DNA from: Terebella lapidaria
Lineage: Eukaryota; Annelida; Polychaeta; Terebellida; Terebellidae
Direction: 5' to 3'
DNA: 64,000 nucleotides
NCBI GenBank assembly: GCA_949152475.1
Contig: OX424570.1
Location: forward strand, 5,444,181-5,508,180
In this document: piece by piece, positions 1 through 11,864 of the stretch
How the letters are laid out: each line of letters starts with the position of its first letter
Numbering within the stretch: the stretch's first letter is position 1
The notes under the pieces: model-generated
The model's database searches: none
The model's input: the letters and a program-made list of their open reading frames with translations, nothing else
What the model was told of the DNA's origin: nothing
Translations under genes and position numbers: made by a program

Positions 1-499
1 ATAAGATCTCTCTTCTGAGAGTACATCAAGATAATTTTCTATCCGGCTTGACAAGACAGATTTTCATCACTATCATTCATAGGATCATGATCATAAGCGA
101 CAGTTTCACTTTCGAAACACTGGCGGTTTCGGGTTTGTTGTTTGTTGACAACCCAATATCATACTAGAGGTCTAGATCTAGGTGTAGGAATCTTGACCTT
201 ATCAGCTTATGGCTTACTTTGTGCTTGAAGTCTTGAAACTATGCATTGAGCAGCATGGATATGACCCTCTCGTAGATGTATGTGATCAGGTAATGTCATA
301 CTCATAGCGTTATGCAATTGTTCGGTTGCTGAATGGTAAAGTCGAGTTCAACACAAAACCTCATATGATTTTTGGCCATAACTTCCTTTGGGTTGGTCGG
401 ATCAATTTGAAATTTTGTTTGTTCCCATTTGGCATAAAATCATATTTTTTCACAAAATTTCAGATATATAATAACAATATAACTGAATAAAATATGAAT

Positions 500-605
500 G
501 GAGGTTTTGAACAGTTATATTGTATTGATTGATTGATTGATTTTTATGGATTCCTAAATAAAAATCAATCAATCAATCAATACAATATAACTGTTCAAAA
601 CCTCC
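500..605. repeat. Perfect 46-bp-arm palindrome (hairpin)
   Basis: Two 46-bp arms, starting GGAGGTTTTGAACAG and ending in its complement CTGTTCAAAACCTCC, surround a 14-base spacer. The arm contains a (TGAT)n stretch. It could extrude as a cruciform or be a small foldback element. The second copy lies at 2671-2776. Confidence 0.85.
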
Positions 606-779
606 AGACGACTGGCGTCCTCACAGTTCTGCCATGCTAAACGGTATAGCCGAATTCAATGGAATGTTTCATCGTGGATTTTTGCACTACAAATTCGATC
701 CATGAAAACATGAGTCTGCTGGATACGTGTAGCTATTATTTGTTTGGATGAGGTGTGTGATCGATCCGATATTGTATGA

Positions 780-1000
780 GTTGATCGGTATTTTGTATGT
801 GATAAGTAGTATGTCATATGTAGGATAATATGTCATATGTAGTACGTCATATATCGTATGTCATATGTTGTATGTAATATGTTGTATGTAGTATGTACCA
901 GGATGGCATACCGTGGTAAGTCAATTTTGAAGTCATATGTCATATGTAGTATATCGTATGTAGTATGTCGCATGTAGTATGTCGTATGTCGCCTGTGGAA
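780..1000. repeat. Degenerate TATGTCATATGTAGTA-type short repeats
   Basis: Dozens of overlapping variants of TATGTCATATG and GTATGTAGTATG with no fixed period. CATATG is self-complementary, so the stretch is rich in small palindromes. It is duplicated at 2951-3171. No coding potential. Confidence 0.6.
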
Positions 1001-1419
1001 CTCCATAGGCATTTGCTTGATTCCCGCTTAAAGCTTGGTACTGGTCCATGCAAAAAAAAACGGCTACCGAAGGGCCTGAAAAACAGGGATTTTCGTGTTG
1101 GACCAATATCTCATGTTATACACTTTATGCAGTGTGTGTGTTGCCAATGAATGTGTCAGAGCCATGACATACCTTCATATATATATTCAATGGAATCATT
1201 TGGATGGTCTACAGGTGTAAATTATATTTGGTATACATGTATTTTGAGTTGGCATAGACTGATAGTCAAATCTGGGAGATTTCTGGCAACTTTTGGCAAC
1301 TTTACAAATCAGTGATATAACCATCATCAGTAAATGGGTATATATTGCTGCAAGTAATATTATTTACCTGAGATACCTGTCAGAGGCATATCTAAGGCAT
1401 TTTATGGCTTTGTCAGAAT

Positions 1420-2089
1420 TCTTCTTCTTTTTTTTTTTTTTTTTTTCTTCCGCCGTTTTTGTTTCCGCACGATAACTCGAGAACGCCTTGACGGATCGAC
1501 TTGAAATTTTCACCACTGTTCAGACATATTATGTAGATGTGCTGTATAGTTTTGAAGCTGGATCCGAGGTCAGTGAGGTCCGTGAGGATGAAATTGAGGT
1601 CATTTTTTGGACTTCATTTCCGCGCGGTAACTCAAAAACTATTCAGGCAATGGCTGCAAAACTTTGCACGGAGGTTCATATATCAACAGGGAAGAAACCT
1701 ATCGATTTTCGAATCAATCCGTCAAACGACCTTTGACCTAGAGGTCGGCAGATTTTTTGCCCAGTCATCTTTGAGGTTTCCTGCATATCTCAGAAATGGT
1801 GCGTCATAGAACGAAAGGACGTTATTTTCGGACTCGTCGCCCAAGACAAACATGTCTAAGGGTATTAGGGATGAACTTTGACCTTGACCTTGAATTTTAC
1901 TGCCGAGTCGGCATTTTTCGTTTTCGTCGATATCTCGGAAACGGTGCGTCGGAGAGCTAAACGGTCGTCATTTTCGGAATCGTGGCTCTAGACAAACATG
2001 CCTATGGGGTATTATGGATGAACTTCGACCTTGACCCGAATTTTTTTTGCCTAGTCGGCATTTTTCGTTTTTGTCGATATCTCGGAAAC
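1420..2089 (+). repeat. Hairpin-family D element: head and first satellite unit
   Basis: Head sequence (CTTCCGCCGTT, poly-T, CGCACGATAACTC) leads into the ~147-bp satellite with the hallmark GATATCTCGGAAAC. The same head is seen near 29510 and 41790, which marks this as a dispersed element family rather than a local repeat. Confidence 0.6.
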
Positions 2090-2171
2090 CTTATATGGCC
2101 TTATATTTACTTGTCAAAAAGGAACTACATGCCATATAGAACACTCTAGGATTATACTCAAACATGCATAG

Positions 2172-4260
2172 ATAAGATCTCTCTTCTGAGAGTACATCAA
2201 GATAATTTTCTATCCGGCTTGACAAGACAGATTTTCATCACTATCATTCATAGGATCATGATCATAAGCGACAGTTTCACTTTCGAAACACTGGCGGTTT
2301 CGGGTTTGTTGTTTGTTGACAACCCAATATCATACTAGAGGTCTAGATCTAGGTGTAGGAATCTTGACCTTATCAGCTTATGGCTTACTTTGTGCTTGAA
2401 GTCTTGAAACTATGCATTGAGCAGCATGGATATGACCCTCTCGTAGATGTATGTGATCAGGTAATGTCATACTCATAGCGTTATGCAATTGTTCGGTTGC
2501 TGAATGGTAAAGTCGAGTTCAACACAAAACCTCATATGATTTTTGGCCATAACTTCCTTTGGGTTGGTCGGATCAATTTGAAATTTTGTTTGTTCCCATT
2601 TGGCATAAAATCATATTTTTTCACAAAATTTCAGATATATAATAACAATATAACTGAATAAAATATGAATGGAGGTTTTGAACAGTTATATTGTATTGAT
2701 TGATTGATTGATTTTTATGGATTCCTAAATAAAAATCAATCAATCAATCAATACAATATAACTGTTCAAAACCTCCAGACGACTGGCGTCCTCACAGTTC
2801 TGCCATGCTAAACGGTATAGCCGAATTCAATGGAATGTTTCATCGTGGATTTTTGCACTACAAATTCGATCCATGAAAACATGAGTCTGCTGGATACGTG
2901 TAGCTATTATTTGTTTGGATGAGGTGTGTGATCGATCCGATATTGTATGAGTTGATCGGTATTTTGTATGTGATAAGTAGTATGTCATATGTAGGATAAT
3001 ATGTCATATGTAGTACGTCATATATCGTATGTCATATGTTGTATGTAATATGTTGTATGTAGTATGTACCAGGATGGCATACCGTGGTAAGTCAATTTTG
3101 AAGTCATATGTCATATGTAGTATATCGTATGTAGTATGTCGCATGTAGTATGTCGTATGTCGCCTGTGGAACTCCATAGGCATTTGCTTGATTCCCGCTT
3201 AAAGCTTGGTACTGGTCCATGCAAAAAAAAACGGCTACCGAAGGGCCTGAAAAACAGGGATTTTCGTGTTGGACCAATATCTCATGTTATACACTTTATG
3301 CAGTGTGTGTGTTGCCAATGAATGTGTCAGAGCCATGACATACCTTCATATATATATTCAATGGAATCATTTGGATGGTCTACAGGTGTAAATTATATTT
3401 GGTATACATGTATTTTGAGTTGGCATAGACTGATAGTCAAATCTGGGAGATTTCTGGCAACTTTTGGCAACTTTACAAATCAGTGATATAACCATCATCA
3501 GTAAATGGGTATATATTGCTGCAAGTAATATTATTTACCTGAGATACCTGTCAGAGGCATATCTAAGGCATTTTATGGCTTTGTCAGAATTCTTCTTCTT
3601 TTTTTTTTTTTTTTTTTCTTCCGCCGTTTTTGTTTCCGCACGATAACTCGAGAACGCCTTGACGGATCGACTTGAAATTTTCACCACTGTTCAGACATAT
3701 TATGTAGATGTGCTGTATAGTTTTGAAGCTGGATCCGAGGTCAGTGAGGTCCGTGAGGATGAAATTGAGGTCATTTTTTGGACTTCATTTCCGCGCGGTA
3801 ACTCAAAAACTATTCAGGCAATGGCTGCAAAACTTTGCACGGAGGTTCATATATCAACAGGGAAGAAACCTATCGATTTTCGAATCAATCCGTCAAACGA
3901 CCTTTGACCTAGAGGTCGGCAGATTTTTTGCCCAGTCATCTTTGAGGTTTCCTGCATATCTCAGAAATGGTGCGTCATAGAACGAAAGGACGTTATTTTC
4001 GGACTCGTCGCCCAAGACAAACATGTCTAAGGGTATTAGGGATGAACTTTGACCTTGACCTTGAATTTTACTGCCGAGTCGGCATTTTTCGTTTTCGTCG
4101 ATATCTCGGAAACGGTGCGTCGGAGAGCTAAACGGTCGTCATTTTCGGAATCGTGGCTCTAGACAAACATGCCTATGGGGTATTATGGATGAACTTCGAC
4201 CTTGACCCGAATTTTTTTTGCCTAGTCGGCATTTTTCGTTTTTGTCGATATCTCGGAAAC
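2172..4260. repeat. Right copy of the exact tandem duplication
   Basis: Identical by eye to 1-2089. The copies are separated by an 82-bp unique joint (2090-2171). Copy two continues past 4260 into the satellite array, whereas copy one breaks off inside a satellite unit at 2089/2090, so the breakpoint lies within a tandem repeat. Confidence 0.9.
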
Positions 4261-4985
4261 GGTGCGTCGTAGAGCGAAACGGACTTTATTTTCGGACTCG
4301 TCGCCCTACACAAATATGTCTTAAATGTATCATAGATGAACTTTGACCTCGACCTGAAATTTTTTTGCCGAGTCGACATTTTTCGTTTCCGTCGATGTCT
4401 CGGAAACGGTACGTCGTAGAGCGAAACGGACGTTATTTTCGGACTCGTCGCCCTAGACAAACATGCCTAAGGGGTATTATGGATGAACTTTGACCTTGAC
4501 CCGAAATTTTTTTGCCGAGTCGGCATTTTTGTTTTCTTCGATATCTCAGAAATGGTGCGTCTTAGAGCGAAACAGACGTTATTTTCGGACTCGTTGACCT
4601 AGACAAACATGTCTAAGGGGTATTATGGATGAACTTTGACCTTGACCCGAAATTTTTTTGCCGAGTCGGCATTTTTGGTTTTCGTCGATATCTCGAAAAT
4701 TTTGCGTCGTAGACTCGTTTTTGGACTCATCGACCTGGACAAACATGTCTCAGGGGTATTATGGATGAACTTTGACCTTGACTCGAAATGTTATCGCCGA
4801 GTCGGCATTTTTCGGTTTTGTTGATATCTCAGAAATGGTGAGTTATAGAGCAAAACGTACATTATTTCCGGGCTTGTGGCTCTAGACAAACATGTCTAAG
4901 GGGTATTACAGATGAACTTTGACCTTGACCTGAAATTTTTTTTGCTGAGTCGACATTTTTCATTTTCGTCGATATATATGTAGGA
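3971..4985 (+). repeat. ~147-bp tandem satellite (family D core)
   Basis: About six to seven head-to-tail units of ~147 bp. Each carries GATATCTCGGAAACGGTGCG, AGAGCGAAACGGACGTTATT, CTAGACAAACATGTCTAAGG, GGATGAACTTTGACCTTGAC and GCCGAGTCGGCATTTTTCG. Units differ by scattered substitutions. The minus-strand 95-codon frame at 4173-4460 is a by-product of the near multiple-of-three period. Confidence 0.85.
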
Positions 4986-5049
4986 TGCAATGTGTCGTAG
5001 AGCCTGTGGCAAACATGTTTTAAATATTACGAATTAGTCCTAACTCCGA

Positions 5050-5093
5050 AATGCCTCCAAGGCATCTTTAGGCCTTGACGTCTAGTTATCATC
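5050..5093 (+). repeat. Family D hairpin tail
   Basis: CCAAGGCATCTTTAGGCCTT followed by GACGTCTAGTT. The same tail ends elements at ~32945-32979 and, in a variant, ~44625-44648. The short palindrome close to the end resembles the 3' hairpin of Helitron-like elements. Confidence 0.5.
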
Positions 5094-6017
5094 AAGGATA
5101 AAATTTTCCAAAGAAAAACAAGAATTCTTTAAAAAATCATGATTGAGAGCAGTTTGCTGAACAGACCCTCAGAGTGTAAAAGACAGTGAGGTTTCACTCT
5201 GCATATCATGCATATGGAGCACATGTACAATTTAGTGGGCAATCCTGTTTTCTCTATGATACTTCAATGAAAATGATGAGTTTATCAGTGGCACAAAATG
5301 ATGAATACAGATGAAAAGAAATCTGGTTCGAAGGGGGTCGAATTGCCCACGTTATTGTACATCCTAGTCCAGCAGATTTCCATTGTCTACAGATGACGTG
5401 CCTATTTCCGAGCAGGGGACTTAAACCCGAGAACCCCCACAGAATTGTTGTCGTTGAATACAAAATGTGCAGGACATGACATAACGATTGCATACAGCGC
5501 AAAACGTAATGCATACTACCAAAACAGCCACTAATAAAGTAGAACCCTTGCTAGGGAGTGCTCGGGTTTGAGTCCTCGCTCGGAAATGGGCACGTCACCG
5601 GTACGGGTACCAGTTTGGTTGTCATATGTCATATGTCCGTTCACTTGCACACGATTTGTGATATGCGGAACGCGGAAAAACTGGTCAAACCATGTAGCGA
5701 TCTATACCAGACGGTAAGAATATCGCATGGTTTTAAACTTGGTACAACTCATTCAATTTGTAAAAGAAACTGTCACTTGTATCATCAGAGTGTAATAAGC
5801 AACTCGTGGTTGATTGCAATTCTGAAATTCTGTCACATGTGCAGTGGGTTAATTTGGCTTAAGGCATTATTCCAAATCGCCAGTTATACTGTGAATGTCG
5901 TTCACTTGCACCCGTTATATTTTACTGTGTGAATAGCATACCGCGTTTTGCTTTTGGATATCGCATATCGTATGTGCTACTAAACGCTTAACATGATAAA
6001 AGGCTTAAGGTACATGT
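5094..6017. other. Intergenic; inverted pair with tRNA B-box-like motif
   Basis: No gene seen. 5396-5436 (minus) and 5561-5600 (plus) are inverted copies of a ~40-bp motif containing CGGGTTTGAGTCC, which resembles a tRNA B box (GGTTCGANTCC), followed by GCTCGGAAATGGGCACGTC. It could be the remains of a tRNA-derived SINE pair or a small foldback. The frames at 5254-5514 and 5558-5932 have no recognisable product. Confidence 0.4.
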
Positions 6018-6025
6018 AGTCGGCT

Positions 6026-6310
6026 GTTGAACCCACAAATGTTAAAACGCCCACAAATGTGAAAACCCACAAATGTGAAAACAAATTTTGTAAATCACCC
6101 ACAAATGTAAAAAAATCAACCACAAATGTGAAAACGTTTTTTGTCAACTACCCACAAATGTGAAAATCTTCACCCACAAATGTGAAAAAAACTTCACCCA
6201 CAAATGTGAAAAAAAAAATCAACCACAAATGTGAAAACGATTTTTGTCAATTGCCCACAAATGTGAAAATCTGACCCAACATTAGCTTCAACATGAGGAA
6301 TGTTTTTAGG
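6026..6310 (+). repeat. Left terminal inverted repeat made of CACAAATGTG units
   Basis: Ten copies of (C)CCACAAATGTGAAAA spaced 10-30 bases. The core CACAAATGTG is nearly self-complementary. The outer ~70 bp match the complement of the right end almost perfectly; the inner part is more diverged. Repeated subterminal motifs of this kind are transposase-binding arrays in several transposon families; that role is inferred here. Confidence 0.8.
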
Positions 6311-7158
6311 TTACCGACCTTTGTCCTGAAAACCTATTGCACAATTAATAATTTCCCCTATTATCATCATTTTTTCATAAAAACCTTCATATCTCAGTAA
6401 ATATTGATTGTAGAGCAAAAAGGACGTTATTTTCGGATCCGTAGGACAAATTGGCCATATGCTGGTGTGGTTTGGTATCAAATTACACCTGTGGTGTCAA
6501 ATTACACCAAACCGGAAGTAGAATTATTTTTCAAGGAAATGGGCTCAGGATGCCCAAGGATCAGTTATTAGGCCGTTTTGGTGTGTTTGAAGGCCAAAAA
6601 TTGATACTTTCCCTATTATCACCCACTTTTCCATAAAAACCTCCATATCTCAGTAAATATTGATCGTAGAGCAAAAAGGACATTATTTTCGAACCCGTAG
6701 GGCTAATTGGCAATATACTAGGTGTGGTTTGGTATCAGATTACACCTGTGGTTTCAAATGACACCAAACTGGAAGTAGAATTATTTTTCAAGGAAATGGG
6801 CTCAGGATGCCCAAGGATCAACAAGGCCGGACGAACAACATGCCCAAGCGTTGTGATTCCGGGGACCCCTCCCATGGTTCTCGGGCCTCACGTAACGGCA
6901 ACATTACTATTATTATTCATTATATGATATGTGATATGTGATGTGATGTTTGTCTACTAACCATGCTATGACGGTACTAACCTGGTTGCTACTTAACGAA
7001 GTCACATTCGTTACAAAAAATTAAAGATAAAATTGTTTACGGACGACGGATGGGCGGACGACGGACGCAACGCGATGCCAATAGGTTATCAGACCAAAGG
7101 TCCGGTAGCCCAAAAAATATTTCAGAAAAGTGCTTCCCTGTATCATTTTAGCGCAAAT
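6310..7158. repeat. Interior of host transposon with a ~255-bp dimer and GTTACCGG-family end
   Basis: Two direct copies (6388- and 6643-) begin CATATCTCAGTAAATATTGA and share ACACCAAACYGGAAGTAG and GGGCTCAGGATGCCCAAGGA. 7020-7115 carries a minus-oriented GTTACCGG-family terminus (ACGGACGCAACGCGATGCCA, TAGGTTATCAGACC). No gene. Confidence 0.55.
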
Positions 7159-7208
7159 TTCCCAAATTTTAATTGTAAATTTGCCGTTTATTGTTATTAC
7201 TCACCTCT

Positions 7209-7374
7209 AAACTACTACATGCTCCTTTTCGATTCTTTGGATCGTTCTGGATAGAAATTCGCGTACTGAAAGCAAGGCACGATCGTCTGCCTGCATGACT
7301 CGAGCGCTCCTTTTGCCGCCAAAACCGCCGCGCATATGCGCGCGCAGCTGCGCAGAAGCTTCACTTTTCTGTCC
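7209..7374 (-). repeat. DIRS 3' inverted terminal repeat (shared portion)
   Basis: The 166-bp stretch from TAAACTACTACATGCTCC to ACTTTTCTGTCC is the reverse complement of 11865-12030 with only a few differences (for example CTTTTCGATTC against CTTTCGATCC). It is GC-rich in the middle (GCGCATATGCGCGCGCAGCT). Confidence 0.9.
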
Positions 7375-7437
7375 AAAAAACGACAAAAGGAAGCCCCTAG
7401 CACACAACTGGCGGGGATGGATGGGAGGGCCTTTACT

Positions 7438-7540
7438 GTAGTAGTTTAGAGGTGAGTAATAACAATAAACGGCAAATTTACAATTAAAATTTGGGAAGTT
7501 TATTTTATACATCACCAATCTAAACTACTACATGCTCCTT
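7438..7540 (-). repeat. DIRS internal complementary region
   Basis: 7438-7497 is complementary to the element's outer left end (7159-7219), and 7496-7540 is complementary to its outer right end (12011-12056). The two halves meet at GGGAAGTTT. In DIRS elements this region templates joining of the ends into a circle; here both halves are still perfect or nearly so. Confidence 0.85.
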
Positions 7541-7837
7541 AGAATCAAAGGATAGGCGGTGGAGCAGTAGTGCTAGAGAGTCATGAAAACAGACGATAGT
7601 CTTGATTTCAAGCGAATCGCTAAAATGCTACATTTTCGATATATCTTTAGAAATATAATAAAGATACTCACCTAGCGGGGCGATAGCTTGCCTCCGACAT
7701 GCACGAATTTCTTCTTCACCCATCGGTGGAAAACGGAACTCTACTTGAGACCGTAACCTAAAGAACTCAAACGCAAACACAAAGTGTTGCTTATATACAC
7801 GTGCACGTTAAAACCAAGACTTTTCTGTCCAGCTGGT

Positions 7838-8490
7838 TCAAACAACAGCTTGCGCTACGACCAGTGGACCCAGTCTAAATCTGGACGACTGGTCCTGAAG
7901 TTCGGCAGCATTGGACAGATAAAACCCGATGAATGTCGTAGAATTAGTCCACATTCCAGCCCTCACGATATATTCCAACGGAATATTCGACCTGGCCGCC
8001 AAAGACATCGAGATGTGTCGGATTTGGTGGGACGATATTTTGTAAGTGACTCGATCGTCAGCACCTGACTCCGCATAGACAGTCCTCACTACAACCTTCA
8101 CCCATCTGGATAGTGTAGCTGTGGAGATATCCGTAGCCCTATTAGGCTGATAGGAAATAAATAATCGCTTACGATCTTTCCTGATCGATCTGGTACGATC
8201 GATGTAGATTTTCAGCGCTCTTACCGGGCACAATAGAGCGTCCGGCTCATTCCGTCCCACGTAACCACCCAGTGACGGAATTACGATAGGGGAGAACGCT
8301 TTCCCGCCCTCAACCGCAGCACGTGTCTTAGGCATAAAATCACGTACTGGGTATAAGGAAACGGACCCATCCGCGCCAAATGCGACTTGCGATACGTCGA
8401 TCGCCGCGACATCTGAGCGTCTTCGACCACTTGCTAGCATGACTAGCAAGAAAGTCTTAAGAGCGCGACATCCATCGCCGCAATCGCCTT
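7838..8490 (-). pseudogene. DIRS tyrosine recombinase, catalytic part only
   Basis: The C-terminal catalytic half of a phage-integrase-type tyrosine recombinase. In order: LASGRRRSDVAAID with the first catalytic Arg, SHQIRHISMSLA with the His-x-x-Arg box, AGMW, and the probable nucleophile Tyr in FIGFYL. It is read in the same frame as a long 851-codon open frame (7838-10393), but that frame is a chance fusion: its first part is gag C-terminus and its middle is reverse transcriptase read out of frame. The N-terminal DNA-binding part expected before the catalytic domain is missing. An in-frame start of its own is not evident. Confidence 0.85.
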
Positions 8491-9855
8491 GAGAACTCTC
8501 TTCCGCGGAGGAAGAGCTACTCCTCGATCTAGATCGTAATCTACCCCGACATACTCGAATCTCTGTGTCGGGGACAGATGAGACTTCGCCCAATTGGGGA
8601 TCCAGCCAAGGCTGGTCGCCAACCTGAGGACGAACCCGGATTGCTCTATAGCCTGAGACGGGGAGTCGGCTATGATTAACCAATCGTCGATCTAATGGTG
8701 GAATTGAATTCCAACCGATCGAAACCTGGCTGCCATCGCCCTTACGAAACGGGTGAACACGTAAGGGGCGGTGGCTACTCCAAAAGGAAGTACCCTGAAC
8801 TGATACACCGAGCCCTCGGAGGCGAACTTGAGGTATCGCCGATCGGCTGGGTGTATGGGCACATGTAAGTACGCGTCCTTGACGTCGATACTGACTGCCC
8901 ACTTCCCCTTGGACAGAGCTTTCTGAACGGAAAGTGCCGACTCCATCTTGAACCTGGGTATGATCAGGAATTTGTTGAGGTTTGACAGGTCGAAAACGGG
9001 ACGCCACCTGCCTGTCTTTTTCGGCACTAGGAAGATGAGAGAATAGAATCCTCTCTCGTCCTTGACCACCTCGATCGCACGTTTCTCTAGCAACTGCTGC
9101 ACCTCGTGCTGCAGAAGCTGAAACTTTTCCCGATCGCCGGGCACAGGGAAGAACCACGCTTTGGGTCTGATCGGTGGTTTTCCAGCCTCCCATCTGAAGG
9201 TGAGACCGAACTTCACCCATGCCACGACTGAATTGTCTGACGACGCCAGATCGCTCCAGTTCTGGACAAACTGAGCCTGGCGCCCCCCTTCTGGACCAGG
9301 TTGTGGAAGATCGAATTCCGACAGAACTGAACCTTCCACAGAGCCTACGCTTTCCCGCAACGAGTCGCTTCTTAGCAGAAGACTTCCCTTTGCCCTTGAA
9401 GCGTCCACCCCCTTTGCCTCCATGCTTGCCATCCCCCTGAGGAGGGGGAGGCTGCGCCCCCCGAAAGGGCCGCTGCGCAGAAGCGGGTGCATGTGGTGCC
9501 TGAGGTTGGGCAGGCTTCTGACCCTTGGTCTCCTTGCCTGTCCCAGACCCCGTCGACTTCCCAAGCAAAGCCTTGGCCATAGCCTCATCCCGGAGATGTT
9601 CCCGCATGATGGAAATATCCGATCGAGAGAGGTTGGCGTAGGTATAGCCTGAGAATAGCGGCCTCCCACGTAGCTCAGCAACGTCCGTAGCGGACACGTC
9701 AAGCAGACGGAGATCAGCATCACGCATGGTGAGATCCAATTGTGTGCCCAGGTGCGCACTGTCACGCTCAGCAGCATGGACCACTCCAGCCAAGACGCCG
9801 AGTGCTGCATGAATGTTGGCGCGACTCCCCTCCTCCAGATCCGCCTCGTCCACAA
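8470..9855 (-). pseudogene. DIRS reverse transcriptase, interrupted
   Basis: Motifs in order: GRWRPVFDLSNLN; KWAVSIDVKDAYLH with the first catalytic Asp; HPADRRYLKF; YQFRVLPFGVATAPYVFTR. The open frame stops at 8692-8694 (TAG) directly before the codons for IDDWLI, so the stop occupies the position just ahead of the catalytic Asp pair. The frame then continues through the thumb region (RFEYVGVDYD) to about 8470, where sequence jumps to the tyrosine recombinase. RNase H and any methyltransferase-like region are absent. The upstream part of the frame overlaps the end of gag. Confidence 0.85.
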
Positions 9856-11462
9856 ACTCCTGAACCAAAGTGGTCAGGTGATCTGTCAACGAGAGCTGCC
9901 CCATCAATTGATGAGACAGCGTCTGCCAGTAAGAAAGGCGAGCCTTTTTCACATAAGCTGACCAGACCGTACCCTGCTTCCGGGAAAGCAGGCGAAGGTT
10001 AGGGTCTTCGACCGGGACGGAAGTCTGATGTCCACCCTCGGACTCTACTGTCCGATAGGTGTCGATCGACTCAGGTCGAACACGGCTAGTCGGGAATGTC
10101 GACTCCGTACGAGCCACATCCTTCTTAGCCGTAACTCCCTTGTTGATCTTGTCGAAGGACTTGACCAACGCGGGAGCCACAGGGAGATGGATCGGCCGAC
10201 GAACTGGCGCCGACGCGAACCTACCGGCTCCCCGTGAGGGCCCTGGAGCATCGATCGGCAAGTCCATACGCCTTTGCGACCGATTCCAAAGCCCACCGGA
10301 AGTTAGAACCCCCGGCCTGATCGGAAGTCTCATCCTCCGAGGAGGACGACTCCTGATCAGCTTCCACTCGACCCCCCCCCCCCCCCCGATCATTGGACCT
10401 CACAGGTCCGATCGAAGACCTTAATGACCCCAAGGGTACATCAAAGGACGGGCGAGGGAATGCCTGTTCAGCGATCGCGCCCGTCCGGCGACTTACATCC
10501 GCGTACAGAGGACTTGAGTGGTCCTGAGGAACGACCCCAGCACCACCCGCCCGATCGTGCCCTGATCGAGGACCAGGAGCACGACCGCCAAGTGAAGACT
10601 CTCGATCGCACGAACGATCGAGAGCCTCACCCCCAAACAAAGGGAACTCTTCCCCCTCGAACCTCGAGACCGAGGACCCGAATGAGCCATCCAAGATGCT
10701 CCGCCGATCGAAGCCCGAAGCCTGATCGTCGCCTACCGAGAGGTCGGACGAAGCCTGAGCCACATCGAAAATCGATGTGTTCTCAGCACCACGGCGCTTA
10801 GAAGAAGCACGCTTCCTCTTCTTGGAAGGCCCAGGGGAAGAGACAACGGACCCCTCCACCTCGATCGGCCCCGACTGAGGGACGACGAAGGTGGAGTGCG
10901 GTTCCTTGGCTGCTTTCGTCTTGGCAAGAACTGAAACCTTCTTCTTAGAAGGTTTCGACTTCTTGCCAGCAGGGGGAGCAAGCTCTCCCTGCGACGAAGG
11001 GGCAGCCGAAGAACCAGCCGGGACTCCCTGTCCAAGCAGGGAAGAGAGACCCAGCAGGAGGGGACCCTGAAAGGACGACAGCGACTGTGCAAAAAAGGAT
11101 TGCACAGCCGCGTTGACCATGTCGGGTGTTAGCCATGGGGGAATCTGAGCCGTCACAGGCGGAGTCTCCACCTCCATGGGCGACTGGCGGACTTGCGGAG
11201 CCGAAGCTTCCGCAAGCCTCAAAGCATCCTGACGAGCCAACGAGGCTTCAGAATACTTTGCAGTCACCTGCACGAAGGAAGAGGGATGCCAGAAACGGCA
11301 CAGATCACACCTCAAATCCTCCATAGATACCGGGCCATGGTCCAAACAGTCGAAACACAAACTGTGTTTCTCCCCTCCTCGGAGGGTATTGACCAGACAC
11401 TTCGGGCATGGACGTTCGTCCATGGCACCGGTACCAAGGGAGGATTGTGAAGTCATGATCAT
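9400..11462 (-). pseudogene. DIRS gag-like protein, frame broken near 10240
   Basis: The first part (11462-10221, 413 codons) starts MIMTSQSSLG and has three CxxC pairs at residues 19/22, 36/39 and 52/55, a likely zinc-binding head. A Ser/Pro/Lys-rich middle follows, then a run through a 16-base C/G homopolymer (10372-10387) coding Gly. The family-like text then jumps frame at about 10222-10265 and continues in the other frame with RRPIHLPVAPALVKSFDKIN, ending in a Gly/Lys-rich basic tail near 9400. A small indel is the simplest cause. Nucleic-acid packaging is the role expected for a gag. Confidence 0.75.
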
Positions 11463-11864
11463 GAAAGGGAACTAACCACACACAGTAACAGGGCGGGCAA
11501 AATAAGCAAACCTGAGACTGCGCTGAAAAAGAACCCTAAGAGGACTACGAATATATAAACTACAGTATACGACAATATATATACAGTAGAAAATTAACGT
11601 AGAACTATTGATAGATGTAAACAACAAGTACACTATCAAGTACGACGGATGGACGATAATAGGGTGAACTGGCTATACAAATCGCTGACGATCTAGCAAG
11701 TAACAAACTATCGACCAATACTTATCCAAATAGACACAAAACGATGTCTATGAACGTGGCAGGTGAAATTCCGTAAGAATATATCGCAAAAGTCTAGTTT
11801 GCAGACTAAATTCTACGAATTCACCGGGAACCAAAATCCAAAGCTGCCAAGCAAAAATGGCGGT
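11463..11864 (-). other. DIRS 5' leader
   Basis: Sequence between the gag start and the 5' inverted repeat. No open frame of note and no obvious promoter. Confidence 0.5.

Larger units (their letters stand above)
1..2089. repeat. Left copy of an exact tandem segmental duplication
   Basis: Bases 1-2089 match 2172-4260 at an offset of 2,171 bp. The repeat includes the 106-bp palindrome, the TATGTCATATG-rich stretch and the poly-T run near 1429-1447. I saw no difference between the copies, and the small open frames at 965, 1293, 1488 and 1537 recur unchanged 2,171 bp later. The copy is cut by the window edge, so its true left end is not visible. No gene is recognised; the open frames are short and unlike any family I know. 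Confidence 0.9.

Noticed and set aside
1293..1475. Small frame ending in a run of Phe
   Set aside because: Translation of a poly-T tract.
5556..5600. tRNA gene
   Set aside because: Only a B-box-like motif is present; no cloverleaf can be drawn around it.
6026..6310. CRISPR-like repeat array
   Set aside because: Units are near-palindromic with irregular spacing, mirrored at the other end of an element with a target duplication, in a eukaryotic genome.
7838..10393. One 851-residue protein
   Set aside because: It is a chance join of gag C-terminus, reverse transcriptase read out of frame and the recombinase catalytic part.
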